From assembly GCF_916619195.1 (NCBI RefSeq), contig NZ_CAKAKL010000002.1, positions 1,778,871 to 1,842,870 of the forward strand: a stretch of DNA of 64,000 nucleotides, given 5' to 3'. This DNA is from Inquilinus sp. Marseille-Q2685. GTDB lineage: Bacteria; Pseudomonadota; Alphaproteobacteria; DSM-16000; Inquilinaceae. Below are positions 41,127 to 49,903 of the stretch, in pieces (position 1 is the first letter of the stretch; each line of letters begins with the position of its first letter). The notes beneath the pieces are model-generated. The model was given only the letters and a program-made list of their open reading frames with translations. It made no database searches and was not told where the DNA came from. Position numbers and translations under genes: made by a program.

Positions 41127-41756
41127 TCAGGCCTCCGCCACGTCGCGGATCGCCGCGACGATGTTGGGATAGGCGGCACAGCGGCAGATGTTGCCGCTCA
41201 TGCGCTCGCGGATCTCGGCATCGGTCAGCGGGCCGGGCGCGGCGACATCGGCGCCGGCATGGCTGGGCCAGCCGGCTTCCACTTCGCGCAGCATGCCGAC
41301 GGCGGAGCAGATCTGCCCCGGCGTGCAGTAGCCGCACTGGAACGCGTCGCGGGCGATGAAGGCGGCCTGCATCGGGTGCAGCGCGTCGTCCTGCGCCAGG
41401 CCTTCGATGGTGGTGATCTCGTCGCCCTCATGCATCACGGCGAGGGTCAGGCAGGCGTTGATGCGCCAGCCGTTCACCAGCACGGTGCAGGCGCCGCACT
41501 GGCCGTGGTCGCAGCCCTTCTTCGACCCGGTGAGGCCGAGCGTGTTGCGCAGCGCGTCGAGCAGCGTCGTCCGCGTGTCCAGCTCGACCGCCCGCTCCTG
41601 CCCGTTGATCGAGAGGCGCAGCGCCGCCTTCGGGACCGGCGCAGGCGCGGGCTGTTGCGCCGCGGCGGGCGCGGCGGTGAAGACCAGGCCGGCGGCGGCG
41701 CCGGCCTCCAGCACGGAACGGCGCGTCGGCCCGGTGTTGCCGTCAGCTGCGGCCAT
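41127..41756 (-). CDS. Molybdenum hydroxylase [2Fe-2S] subunit with Tat signal (PaoA-like)
   Basis: A 209-residue electron-transfer subunit. The N-terminus has a twin-arginine signal (TRRSVLEAGAAAG, with a hydrophobic run ending in AAAQQ near residue 35). The ferredoxin-type cluster motif is GCDHGQCGAC plus a later Cys, and the second cluster uses CGYC and CRC near the C-terminus. It leads the operon of A, B, C and the LVIVD-repeat gene. The Tat signal would place the whole complex in the periplasm, as for E. coli PaoABC. No PaoD/XdhC-type maturation gene is adjacent, so that factor must lie elsewhere. Confidence 0.93.
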   Translation of the reverse strand: MAAADGNTGPTRRSVLEAGAAAGLVFTAAPAAAQQPAPAPVPKAALRLSINGQERAVELDTRTTLLDALRNTLGLTGSKKGCDHGQCGACTVLVNGWRINACLTLAVMHEGDEITTIEGLAQDDALHPMQAAFIARDAFQCGYCTPGQICSAVGMLREVEAGWPSHAGADVAAPGPLTDAEIRERMSGNICRCAAYPNIVAAIRDVAEA

Positions 41757-41861
41757 GGCGAATCCCCGTCTGCGGAACGAGGCGGCCGAAGCCGGCCCTC
41801 GTCGATGCCCGGGAGGTAGGGGCGGCGGGGCGCGGCCGCTATCAGGAAGCCGGCCGGACTG

Positions 41862-42740
41862 TCAGGATTCGGGAAGAATCCGCATCCGCCAGGCCCGGGG
41901 GCAGGTGCCGCGGAGGCGCCGGAAGGTGGCGGTGAAATGGCTCTGGCTGGAGAAGCCGAGGCGGATGGCGATGGCCCCGATCGGCAGGGCGGCGTCGGCC
42001 AGCAGCGCTTCGGCCCTTCGGATCCGCTCCTCCAGCACGAAGGCGTAGGGCGCCATGCCGGTCGTGGCCTTGAAGCGGCGGGCGAAGCTGTCCGGGCCGA
42101 TGCCGGCGGCCTCGGCCATGCCGGTCAGCGAGATGTCGTCGGCAATGTGGGCGTCGACATAGTCCCGGACCCGCGCCAGGGCGTGGCGGCCGAGCCGCCC
42201 GTGCCGCGACGGCGGCGGCAGGGCGTGGTCCAGCGCCGCCAGCCGGAGCCCCAGCAGCGCCACCAGATGCTCGACATAGGCGGCGTCGGGCCGGCAGCCG
42301 AGCGCGATCTCGGACTGCAGCGCGCCGATCAGCGTGCCGATCACGGTGTCGCTGCGGTTCACCAGGATCGGCAGGCCAGCCAGGCGGTCGGCGCGATCCC
42401 AGGCGGGGTCGATCCACAGCGCGGAATAGGAGAGGTCGGCGTCGCGATAGACGCCGGTGCGCTCGGCCCCCGCCGGCACGAAGGTGAAGACGCCGGGCCG
42501 GTCGGAACCGTCGAACAACAGCCTGCCGTCGGCCTGGACGCGCGTGCCGCCGGTCCGGCCGGCCTCGGTCAGGACCAGAAGGTGCCGCGGCGCGGCCCAG
42601 CGCATCTCCACCTCGCGGCACAGCCAGCGCCGGTGGTCGAACAGCACCCGGGATCCGAACCAGGAGGCGTGGTGCAGCCGGACCGTCCTGTCGTCGCGGG
42701 CCCGGAGCTGCCCGTCGCCGAAGATGGGGCGGATCGACAT
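41862..42740 (-). CDS. AraC-family transcriptional regulator
   Basis: A 292-residue regulator with a cupin-like sensor half (residues about 1-180) and a C-terminal AraC double helix-turn-helix. DISLTGMAEAAGIGPDSFAR and IGAIAIRLGFSSQSHFTATF are the two DNA-reading helices, with the typical RRLRGTCPRAWR ending. The ATG at 42740 has GGAGG eight bases upstream. It is 105 bp upstream of the paoA-like gene on the same strand and is the obvious candidate to control the aldehyde oxidase operon, perhaps in response to an aromatic aldehyde. Confidence 0.9.
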   Translation of the reverse strand: MSIRPIFGDGQLRARDDRTVRLHHASWFGSRVLFDHRRWLCREVEMRWAAPRHLLVLTEAGRTGGTRVQADGRLLFDGSDRPGVFTFVPAGAERTGVYRDADLSYSALWIDPAWDRADRLAGLPILVNRSDTVIGTLIGALQSEIALGCRPDAAYVEHLVALLGLRLAALDHALPPPSRHGRLGRHALARVRDYVDAHIADDISLTGMAEAAGIGPDSFARRFKATTGMAPYAFVLEERIRRAEALLADAALPIGAIAIRLGFSSQSHFTATFRRLRGTCPRAWRMRILPES

Positions 42741-42847
42741 GGCGGCTGGACCTCCGGTGGCGGCGCGATCCTTCCGATGTGGTAGCCCGGGCGTCCGGTT
42801 GCACCGGTCGCGTCGGATCGCCGCGCCGGCGGGGCCGTAGAGACCGT

Positions 42848-42965
42848 TTGGAAATGCGCTGGTGTGAGTGGTTTCGAGAACCGGAGCGCAGCGGACACGA
42901 GTCCGTGAGCACCGGAAGCGCTCGAGCCCGCCATCAGACGGCCGCGCCAGGTGCATTGTCGAACG
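42848..42965 (+). repeat. About 115-bp palindromic repeat, copy 2
   Basis: Carries GAGAACCGGAGCGCAGCGG and CCGTGAGCACCGGAAGCG as in the copy at 36018-36144, with matching outer sequence (GAAATGCGCTGG at one side, GCATTGTCGA at the other). It lies upstream of the AraC gene and downstream of the TPR gene. Confidence 0.75.
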
Positions 42966-42969
42966 GGTG

Positions 42970-43533
42970 TCAGAGCGGGTAGCCGGCGAGATACTTCCGC
43001 ATCAGCGCCGCCTGGCTCTGCGCCGGGGCGTAATGCGGGTCCAGCGCCAGCACCCGCTCGAAGGCGTCGAGCGCGGCCTGGTGGTCGCCCTGCACGGTCC
43101 GGCACAGGCCGAGGCCGAACAGCGCCCCGAAATGCCGCGGTTCCAGCGCCAGGGTCCGGCCGATGTCCTGGACCGCCCCGTCGCAGTCTCCGCGCAGGAA
43201 GCGCACCACCGCCCGGCGGTCCCAGCCCTCGGCGAAATCCGGCGCCCGCTCGACCACCGCGGTGAAGGCGGCCTCGGCCAGCGCGTAGTCGCGCTGCTGG
43301 AGGGCGGCGTTGCCGCGCCGCAGCAGGTCCGGCACCAGGGGGTCGGCGCCCTCATAGGTCAGCCACAGGGTCCAGATCTGCCGCTCCAGCCGCTGCGCCT
43401 CCGCCGCGTCCTCGGTGGTCCGGAGCTGGTCGAGGAGAGTGTCGAGACGAGTCGGCGCATCCGCCGCCGAGAGGGTCCCGCACGGCGCCGCGAGAATGGC
43501 CGCGATCAGGGCCAGGGTGCGCAACGCCTTCAT
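42970..43533 (-). CDS. Exported tetratricopeptide-repeat protein
   Basis: A 187-residue protein with a Sec signal peptide from the ATG at 43533 (KALRTLALIAAILAAP, cleavage near LSA-AD). The mature part has about three TPR units (ALAEAAFTAVVERAPDFAEGW, GAVQDIGRTLALEPRHFGAL, AALDAFERVLALDPHYAPA), a scaffold for protein binding in the periplasm. A Cys pair (GDCDG, GLCRT) may form a disulfide. No partner is evident; it is divergent from the GH15 gene. Confidence 0.88.
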   Translation of the reverse strand: MKALRTLALIAAILAAPCGTLSAADAPTRLDTLLDQLRTTEDAAEAQRLERQIWTLWLTYEGADPLVPDLLRRGNAALQQRDYALAEAAFTAVVERAPDFAEGWDRRAVVRFLRGDCDGAVQDIGRTLALEPRHFGALFGLGLCRTVQGDHQAALDAFERVLALDPHYAPAQSQAALMRKYLAGYPL

Positions 43534-43782
43534 AATCAGAAGATTGGGGCCTGTTCCTGAGAAGACAACATCAAAGAATGCAATAACCGAGGAGCCGCCG
43601 CGCGTCCGATGCAAGGATCGGCCAGCGCATTATTCGACATCGCGGTCGGGACCGCTATGGTGATCGGATCGATCGCAGACGACGGAATGCGCGGCGTTCC
43701 GTCGCGGCGTAAGCTGTCAGCGCAGCGGAACAAACCGGCGCTTCCCACCTTCCCCGGCATGACGACGAGAGCGGAGATCGAC

Positions 43783-45726
43783 ATGGCGTCACTGACAGGG
43801 CATCCGGACGCAGTCCCCACCCCGGCCGCCGACGGCGCCGAGGGGCGCGCCACCGGCAAGCAGCCGCGGGTGCGCACCGAGGGGCGCTTCACGGGCCCGG
43901 CCGGGCGGATCGAGGACTACGCCATCATCGGCAACTGCCGGACCGCGGCCCTGGTCGGGCGCGACGGGTCGATCGACTGGCTGTGCCTGCCGCGCTTCGA
44001 TTCCGAAGCCTGCTTCGCCCGGCTGCTGGGCGATGTCGAGAACGGCCATTGGCAGATCGCGCCGGACGACCATCTCACCGCCCGGACGCGGCGCCGCTAC
44101 CGCGGCAACACGCTGGTGCTGGAGACGGTGTTCGAGACCGACACCGGCACGGTCGCGGTGATCGACTTCATGCCCCTGCCGCACCGCGAGGACGAGATCT
44201 CGATCATCCGGCTGGTCGAGGGCCGCGAGGGATCCGTGCCGATGCGGCTGGAGGCGGCGTTCCGCTTCGACTACGGCCGCATCGTGCCCTGGGTGCGGCA
44301 CCGGCCGGACGGCATCGTCGCCATCGCCGGGCCCGACGCCCTGCGCTTCCGGTCGCCGATCGCGCTGCACGGCGAATCGATGAAGACGGTCGGCGACTTC
44401 ACGGTCGAGGCCGGCGACCGCCTGCCCTTCATCCTGACCTGGTACCCGTCGCATCTGCCGGAGCCGGGGGTGATCGACCCGTTCCGGTCGCTGATCGACA
44501 CCGAGACCTGGTGGCAGGGCTGGGCGCACAACTGCACCTATGACGGCCCGTATCGCGACGCGGTGCTGCGCTCCGCACTCACCCTCAAGGCGCTGACCTA
44601 TGCGCCGACCGGCGGCATCGTCGCCGCCGCCACCACCTCGCTGCCCGAGGAGCTGGGCGGCGAGCGCAACTGGGACTACCGCTACTGCTGGATCCGGGAC
44701 GCGACGCTGACCCTCTACGCCCTGCTGGGCGCCGGCTTCACCGAGGAGGCGGCGGCCTGGCGCGACTGGCTGCGCCGGGCCGCGGCCGGGCGGCCGGAGC
44801 AGCTGCAGATCATGTACGGGCTGGGCGGCGAGCGCCGGCTGACCGAGCTGGAGATCCCCTGGCTCTCCGGCTACGAGGGCAGCAAGCCGGTCCGCGTCGG
44901 CAACGGCGCCCACGCCCAGCTGCAGCTCGACGTCTATGGCGAGCTCCTGGACGCCATCCACGTCGCCCGCAAGAAGCGCCTGACCCACCCGCACGACGCC
45001 TGGCGGGTGCAGCGGGTGCTGCTCGGCTATCTCGAGAAGATCTGGCACAAGCCGGACGAGGGGCTGTGGGAGATCCGCGGGCCCCGGCGGCACTTCGTGC
45101 ACAGCAAGGTGATGGCCTGGGTCGCCTTCGACCGGTCGATCAAGGCGGTCGAGCAGTTCGGGCTGGAGGGGCCGGTCCGGGCCTGGCGGGCGCTGCGCGA
45201 CCGCATCCATGCCGAGGTCTGCGCCCAGGGCTTCTCCGCGCACCGCAACGCCTTCGTCCAGTCCTACGGCTCCGAGATGCTGGACGCGGCGCTGCTGCAG
45301 ATCCCGATGGTGGGGTTCCTGCCGCCGGACGACCCGCGGGTGATCGGCACGGTCGAGGCGATCGAGCGCGAGCTGACGGTCGACGGGCTGGTCCGGCGCT
45401 ATGAGACGGAGTCGGGGGTCGACGGCCTGGCCGGCGAGGAGGGCACCTTCCTGGTCTGCAGCTTCTGGCTGGCCGACGCGCTGGCCATGATCGGCGCCGC
45501 CGACCGGGCCACCGCCCTCTACGAGCGGCTGGTCGGCCTGGCCAACGACGTCGGGCTGCTGGCCGAGGAGTACGACCCGATCGCGGGACGCCAGCTCGGC
45601 AACTTCCCGCAGGCCTTCAGCCATATCGGCGTGATCAACACGGCGCTGAACCTGGCGGAGTTCCGCGGGCCGGCCGAGGACCGCAGCCATAACGGACATG
45701 GCGCCGTTGCGGCCGAAGCGCAGTGA
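43783..45726 (+). CDS. GH15-family glucoamylase/trehalase-like glycosidase
   Basis: A 647-residue cytoplasmic glycosidase of the GH15 sub-family that includes mycobacterial trehalases. IEDYAIIGNCRTAALVGRDG, SIDWLCLPRFDSEACFARLL, GGERNWDYRYCWIRDATLTL and the late GLAGEEGTFLVCSFW are characteristic. The inverting mechanism uses two Glu residues, probably one in LPEELGGERNWD and one in GEEGTF. The frame opens at 43609, but the ATG at 43783 has GGAG six bases upstream; 43759 is an alternative. It differs from the truncated glucoamylase at the window start, which has an extra N-terminal domain. Trehalose or alpha-glucan is the likely substrate. Confidence 0.9.
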   Translation: MASLTGHPDAVPTPAADGAEGRATGKQPRVRTEGRFTGPAGRIEDYAIIGNCRTAALVGRDGSIDWLCLPRFDSEACFARLLGDVENGHWQIAPDDHLTARTRRRYRGNTLVLETVFETDTGTVAVIDFMPLPHREDEISIIRLVEGREGSVPMRLEAAFRFDYGRIVPWVRHRPDGIVAIAGPDALRFRSPIALHGESMKTVGDFTVEAGDRLPFILTWYPSHLPEPGVIDPFRSLIDTETWWQGWAHNCTYDGPYRDAVLRSALTLKALTYAPTGGIVAAATTSLPEELGGERNWDYRYCWIRDATLTLYALLGAGFTEEAAAWRDWLRRAAAGRPEQLQIMYGLGGERRLTELEIPWLSGYEGSKPVRVGNGAHAQLQLDVYGELLDAIHVARKKRLTHPHDAWRVQRVLLGYLEKIWHKPDEGLWEIRGPRRHFVHSKVMAWVAFDRSIKAVEQFGLEGPVRAWRALRDRIHAEVCAQGFSAHRNAFVQSYGSEMLDAALLQIPMVGFLPPDDPRVIGTVEAIERELTVDGLVRRYETESGVDGLAGEEGTFLVCSFWLADALAMIGAADRATALYERLVGLANDVGLLAEEYDPIAGRQLGNFPQAFSHIGVINTALNLAEFRGPAEDRSHNGHGAVAAEAQ

Positions 45727-45778
45727 AACCGGCGGAAACCTGCGCTAGGCTGGCGGATCGACCCTGGAAGCCTGTGCA

Positions 45779-47059
45779 ATGACTGCCCTCGACACCGAGA
45801 CCGAGACCACCGCCGAGCTGATGCGCCGCCTGGGCGCCGCCGCGCGCAGCGCCGCTGCCGCGCTGGCCCTGGCGCCGCGACCGCAGAAGGACGCGGCGCT
45901 GACGGCGGCGGCGACGGCGGTCCGCGACGACCGGGCGCTGATCCTGGCGGCCAATGCCGAGGACATCGCGGAAGCCAGGCGGAACGGCGTCGCCGGCTCC
46001 TTCCTCGACCGGCTGGCGCTGGACGACAAGCGGATCGAGGCGATCGCCCAGGGGCTGGAGGCCGTGGCCGCCCTGCCCGATCCGATCGGCGCGGTGCTGG
46101 CCGACTGGACCCGGCCGAACGGGCTGCGCATCCAGCGGATGCGGGTGCCGCTGGGCGTCGTCGGCGTGATCTTCGAGAGCCGGCCCAACGTCACCGCCGA
46201 CGCCGCCGCGCTGTGCCTGAAATCCGGCAACGCCTGCATCCTGCGCTGCGGGTCGGAGAGCTTCCGCAGCTCCACCGCCATCGCCGCCGCGGTCGGGCAC
46301 GGGCTGAAGAAGGCCGGGCTGCCGCGCAGCGCCGTGCAGCTGGTGCCGACCCGCGACCGCGCCGCGGTAGGCGAGCTCCTGGGACTGACCGAATTCGTCG
46401 ACGTGGTGATCCCGCGCGGCGGCAAGTCGCTGACCGCCCGCGTGGCGGCGGACAGCCGGATCCCGGTGCTGTGGCACCTGGACGGCATCTGCCACACCTA
46501 TGTGCACGAGGCGGCCGATCCGGAGATGGCGCGGCGCGTGGTGTACAACGCCAAGATGCGGCGCACCGGCGTCTGCGGCGCCACCGAGACGCTGCTGATC
46601 GATCGCAGCGTCGCCGGGTCGATGCTGCGGCCGATCCTGGACGACCTGATCGAGGCCGGCTGCGAGATCCGCGGCGACACGGTGGTGCAGGCGATCGACC
46701 CGCGGGTGCTGGCCGCGTCCGACGACGACTGGGACACCGAATATCTCGACGCCATCCTGTCGGTGAAGACGGTGGACGGGCTGGACGCCGCGGTCGAGCA
46801 CATCAACCTGCACGGCAGCCACCACACCGACAGCATCGTCACCGCCGACGAGGCCGCGACCGAGGCGTTCCTGGCCCGGGTCGACAGCGCCATCGTGCTG
46901 GTCAACGCTTCGACCCAGTTCGCCGATGGCGGCGAGTTCGGCATGGGCGCCGAGATCGGCATCGCCACCGGCCGGCTGCACGCCCGCGGCCCGGTCGGCA
47001 CCGAGCAGTTGACGAGCTACAAGTACCTCGTCCGCGGCACCGGCCAGACCCGGCCCTGA
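45779..47059 (+). CDS. proA: Glutamate-5-semialdehyde dehydrogenase (gamma-glutamyl phosphate reductase)
   Basis: Reduces gamma-glutamyl phosphate to glutamate 5-semialdehyde with NADPH, the second step of proline synthesis. The 426-residue length is normal. [19 protein letters not shown], the catalytic Cys266 in [13 protein letters not shown], and the closing [17 protein letters not shown] are diagnostic. proB, which usually precedes it, is absent; a GH15 gene lies 52 bp upstream instead. nadD follows after a 241-bp repeat-bearing gap. Confidence 0.97.
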   Translation: MTALDTETETTAELMRRLGAAARSAAAALALAPRPQKDAALTAAATAVRDDRALILAANAEDIAEARRNGVAGSFLDRLALDDKRIEAIAQGLEAVAALPDPIGAVLADWTRPNGLRIQRMRVPLGVVGVIFESRPNVTADAAALCLKSGNACILRCGSESFRSSTAIAAAVGHGLKKAGLPRSAVQLVPTRDRAAVGELLGLTEFVDVVIPRGGKSLTARVAADSRIPVLWHLDGICHTYVHEAADPEMARRVVYNAKMRRTGVCGATETLLIDRSVAGSMLRPILDDLIEAGCEIRGDTVVQAIDPRVLAASDDDWDTEYLDAILSVKTVDGLDAAVEHINLHGSHHTDSIVTADEAATEAFLARVDSAIVLVNASTQFADGGEFGMGAEIGIATGRLHARGPVGTEQLTSYKYLVRGTGQTRP

Positions 47060-47102
47060 CCGCCGGCGGGATCCCCCTCGATTGCATCAACCAGCGATGC
47101 CC

Positions 47103-47276
47103 CTTCCATCCACTCTCCCCCTCCCCTTGCGGGAGGGGGGGAGGGGTATGCCGTCGCGCGAGCTGGCGGGCGCTCGCCTTCGGACATTCGCAGATTTCGA
47201 GCCATCCCTTTGGCCGTCGACAGCCCCCCCCCTACCCCTCCCGCGGGGGGAGGGGGAGGATGGAAGATGGAGCGGC
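47103..47276. repeat. Inverted repeat with G/C runs between proA and nadD
   Basis: CTTCCATCC and GGATGGAAG mark the outer ends; inside lie CTCCCCCTCCCC and GGGGAGGGGGAG type arms. It is the same family as 7490-7650. The rest of the gap shows no gene. Confidence 0.65.
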
Positions 47277-47300
47277 TCATCGAGCGGGCACGGCGCAGCC

Positions 47301-47966
47301 ATGCTGACCCCGCCCAATCCCCGGCACGGCCGGATCTGGGACGGCTGCCGCGTCGGGCTGCTCGGCGGGTCGTTCAACCCGGCCCATGCCGGGCACCGGC
47401 ACATCAGCCTGGAGGCGATGAAGCGGCTGGGCCTGGACGCGGTGTGGTGGCTGGTGTCGCCGCAGAACCCGCTGAAGCCGGCCGCCGGCATGGCGCCTTT
47501 CACCGAGCGGATCGACTCCGCCCGCCGCGCCGCCCGCCACCCGCGGATCGTCGTCACCGGGATCGAGGCCGGGCTCGGCACCCGCTACACCGCCGACACG
47601 CTGAAGGCGCTGACCGCCCGTTTTCCGCGGACCGAGTTCGTCTGGCTGATGGGCGCCGACAACCTGGCGCAGATCCGCCACTGGCAGCGCTGGACGAAAA
47701 TCTTCGAGACCGTGCCGGTTGCCGTCTACGACCGTCCTACCTATTCTCTAAGAGCGTTGTCGGGATTGGCGGCGCAGCGGTTCGCGCGGGCGCGGATCGA
47801 CCAGGATCACACCCGGGCGCTGGCCGGAACGGCCCCACCGGCCTGGGTGTTCTTCCTGGCGAAGCGTCACCCGGCCTCGGCCACGGCGCTGAGGGCCGCG
47901 CGGCAGCTTCGCCCCGACCCTGGCGACGCCGCGGCGCATCAGCGCCGTGCCGCCGCACAACCATGA
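47301..47966 (+). CDS. nadD: Nicotinate-nucleotide adenylyltransferase
   Basis: Transfers AMP from ATP to nicotinate mononucleotide in NAD synthesis. GLLGGSFNPAHAGHRHIS holds the nucleotidyl-transferase His motif, and VWLMGADNLAQIRHWQRW and the DRPTYS region follow the NadD pattern. With the ATG at 47301 the protein has 221 residues, the usual size. The frame is open upstream through the repeat, which I discount. It overlaps rsfS by up to 20 bp and is part of the conserved nadD-rsfS-rlmH cluster. Confidence 0.95.
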   Translation: MLTPPNPRHGRIWDGCRVGLLGGSFNPAHAGHRHISLEAMKRLGLDAVWWLVSPQNPLKPAAGMAPFTERIDSARRAARHPRIVVTGIEAGLGTRYTADTLKALTARFPRTEFVWLMGADNLAQIRHWQRWTKIFETVPVAVYDRPTYSLRALSGLAAQRFARARIDQDHTRALAGTAPPAWVFFLAKRHPASATALRAARQLRPDPGDAAAHQRRAAAQP

Positions 47967-48396
47967 GGTGAACGCCATACGACCGAACACCGAGACGCCC
48001 CGGGCCGAAGCCGGGCGTCTGCCGCCGGGCCTCGCCGCCAGCCTTGCCCGGCCCCTGCTCGAGACCGCCCTCACGTCGCTCGACGACGACAAGGCCGAAG
48101 ATCTGGTCGTGATCGACCTGACCGGCCGGTCCTCCATCGCCGACAGCCTGATCATCGCCACCGGCCGCTCCTCGCGCCAGGTCGCCGCCATGGCCGACCA
48201 TCTGCTGGAGAAGCTGAAGCCGCTGGCGCCGGGCCCGATCCAGGTCGAGGGCCAGGCGCGGGGCGACTGGGTGCTGATCGACGCCGGCGACGTGGTCGTC
48301 CATCTGTTCCGGCCCGAGGTGCGCGATTTCTACGCCCTCGAGAAGATGTGGGACGACGACGCCGAGCGGGTGACCCGCATCGCCGGCACGGCCTGA
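47947..48396 (+). CDS. rsfS: Ribosomal silencing factor RsfS
   Basis: Binds ribosomal protein L14 and blocks subunit joining when nutrients are scarce. The core EDLVVIDLTGRSSIADSLI, IATGRSSRQVAAMADHLLE and GDWVLIDAGDVVVHLF is unmistakable. The start is uncertain: a GTG at 47947 lies inside nadD and a GTG at 47968 lies just after its stop; there is no ATG in the N-terminal part. The lengths would be 149 or 142 residues, both within family range. Confidence 0.93.
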   Translation: MPPHNHEVNAIRPNTETPRAEAGRLPPGLAASLARPLLETALTSLDDDKAEDLVVIDLTGRSSIADSLIIATGRSSRQVAAMADHLLEKLKPLAPGPIQVEGQARGDWVLIDAGDVVVHLFRPEVRDFYALEKMWDDDAERVTRIAGTA

Positions 48397-48415
48397 GCGG
48401 TCCGGACGGTCCTGA

Positions 48416-48874
48416 ATGCGGCTGACCATCGCCGCGGTCGGCCGCGCCCGCCCGGGGCCGTTGCGCGACCTGTTCGACGACTATGCCGGCCGGTCCGCCT
48501 GGCCGCTGACGTTGCGCGAGGTCGAGGCCCGCAAGGGCCTGTCCGGCGCCGCGCTGAAGCGCGAGGAAGCCGCGCTGCTGCTGGCCGCGGTGCCGGCCGG
48601 GGCCGCGGTGGTGGCGCTGGACGAGCGCGGCCGCGACCTCGACAGCGCCGCCTTCGCCCGCCTGCTCGGCCGCTGGCGCGACGAGGGCCGGGCCGAGGCG
48701 GCCTTCCTGATCGGCGGCGCCGACGGCCATGACGACGCGGTGCGCGACCGGGCCGAGCTGCTGCTGTCCTTCGGCCGTCTCACCTGGCCGCACATGCTGG
48801 CCCGGGCGATGCTGGCCGAGCAGATCTACCGCGCCCAGACCATCCTGAGCGGGCATCCGTACCACCGGGCTTGA
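48416..48874 (+). CDS. rlmH: 23S rRNA (pseudouridine-1915-N3)-methyltransferase
   Basis: A 152-residue SPOUT-class methyltransferase that modifies pseudouridine 1915 in helix 69 of 23S rRNA. AFLIGGADGHDD is the SAM-binding knot, and SFGRLTWPHMLARAMLAEQIYRA with the terminal GHPYHRA gives the conserved C-terminus. It follows rsfS by 19 bp, as in most proteobacteria, and is followed by a palindromic repeat. Confidence 0.96.
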   Translation: MRLTIAAVGRARPGPLRDLFDDYAGRSAWPLTLREVEARKGLSGAALKREEAALLLAAVPAGAAVVALDERGRDLDSAAFARLLGRWRDEGRAEAAFLIGGADGHDDAVRDRAELLLSFGRLTWPHMLARAMLAEQIYRAQTILSGHPYHRA

Positions 48875-48896
48875 GCTGGAGGCCCATCCCTTCTGC

Positions 48897-48974
48897 TGTC
48901 ATTGCCGGGCTTGACCCGGCAATCCAGAAGATGTCGACAGTCTCTGGATGCCCGGGTCAAGCCCGGGCATGACA
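48897..48974. repeat. 78-bp palindromic repeat, copy 2 (inverted)
   Basis: Same TGTCA...TGACA element as 9108-9185 but with its two halves swapped (CCGGCAATCC first, CCCGGGCAT last). It runs to within 10 bp of the next gene's start and supplies false upstream ATGs for it. Confidence 0.85.
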
Positions 48975-48983
48975 AGAGGGGGA

Positions 48984-49400
48984 ATGGTCGTGTCTCTTGC
49001 GCCGCTGCTGGATGCCCCGCTTGTCATCCAGCTGCATGTCGCCGCGGTCTGCATCGCCGTCATCCTGGCGCCGCTCCAGCTGATCCTGCCGAAGGGGACG
49101 CCGCGCCACCGCGCCATGGGCCGGGTCTGGGTCGCGGCGCTCGTCATCGGTTGCGTCAGCGCCCTCTGCATCCTGGACCGCCCCGTCCCGCCGCATCTCG
49201 GGCCAGTCAGTTGGCTTCACCTGCTCGCCGTGCTCACCCTGGCCAGCCTGTGGCAGGCGGTGGCCGCCGCCCGGCGGCACGATGTCGAGCGCCACCGCAG
49301 GATCATGCGGAACATCGCCTGCTTTGCCCTCGGGATCCCGTTGATCGTCGCCTTCGCCGTCCCCGGGCGCATCATGTTCCGGGTTCTGTTCGGGCCCTGA
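48984..49400 (+). CDS. DUF2306-like four-helix membrane protein
   Basis: A 138-residue inner-membrane protein with four hydrophobic segments. VIQLHVAAVCIAVILAPLQL, KGTPRHRAMGRVWV and ERHRRIMRN match the DUF2306 pattern, with His residues placed at membrane edges that could bind heme or metal. The ATG at 48984 has AAGAGGGGG upstream; the open frame begins at 48948, inside the repeat. Function is unknown. It is convergent with the lipoprotein operon, with 5 bp between stops. Confidence 0.8.
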   Translation: MVVSLAPLLDAPLVIQLHVAAVCIAVILAPLQLILPKGTPRHRAMGRVWVAALVIGCVSALCILDRPVPPHLGPVSWLHLLAVLTLASLWQAVAAARRHDVERHRRIMRNIACFALGIPLIVAFAVPGRIMFRVLFGP

Positions 49401-49405
49401 GACCG

Positions 49406-49882
49406 TCAGCCCAGCGCCGCGAAGTTGCGATAGGCGCCGATCAGCTCCTCGACGGGGCCGGAGCGGCAGCCGCGCTGTCGGGCCAAGCTGGCGGCGTCGC
49501 GCTCATTCGCCGCGCGCCGGCTGCCGAGCTCCTGCCACACCGCGCCCTCGTTGCCCGGGGCGCCCGAGGAACTGGCGAGCTGGCCCGCCGCATCGGATTC
49601 CGCCTGCGACAGCACGGCCGCGAAGCGCTGCTCCTGCGGCGGGTCGAGCCGCCCCCGGCAGGACCGGGCGGCGGATTCGGCCCGGACCATGGCGTCGTAG
49701 CGCTGCAGCGCGTCGCCGGCAGTGCCCGCCTGCTGCGGCACCCGCCCCGGCCCGGAATAGCTGGAATAGCCGGGGTAGCTCGAAGGGCCAGGATAGCCGG
49801 GATCGATATAGCCCTGCTCGTTGCAGCCCCCGAGGGCGAGAACCGCCACCACCGCGACCGATCCGAGGCGCGTGATGCGCAT
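49406..49882 (-). CDS. Lipoprotein, paralogue 3 of a tandem trio
   Basis: A 158-residue predicted lipoprotein. The ATG at 49882 has a perfect GGAGGAAGCG site; the lipobox ALGGC puts the lipidated Cys at residue 20. A Pro/Gly/Tyr/Ser-rich linker (GYPGPSSYPGYSSYSGPG) follows, then a helical domain with RSCRGRL and ARQRGCRSGPVEELIGAY. The two Cys and the final helix match the two upstream genes. It is the last gene of the trio and the most divergent. Function is unknown; an outer-membrane or periplasmic location is expected. Confidence 0.78.
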   Translation of the reverse strand: MRITRLGSVAVVAVLALGGCNEQGYIDPGYPGPSSYPGYSSYSGPGRVPQQAGTAGDALQRYDAMVRAESAARSCRGRLDPPQEQRFAAVLSQAESDAAGQLASSSGAPGNEGAVWQELGSRRAANERDAASLARQRGCRSGPVEELIGAYRNFAALG

Positions 49883-49903
49883 CGCTTCCTCCGTCATCGT
49901 CGT

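Noticed and set aside
43789..45699. A minus-strand frame of 636 codons opposite the second GH15 gene
   Set aside because: Antisense shadow of a certain gene.
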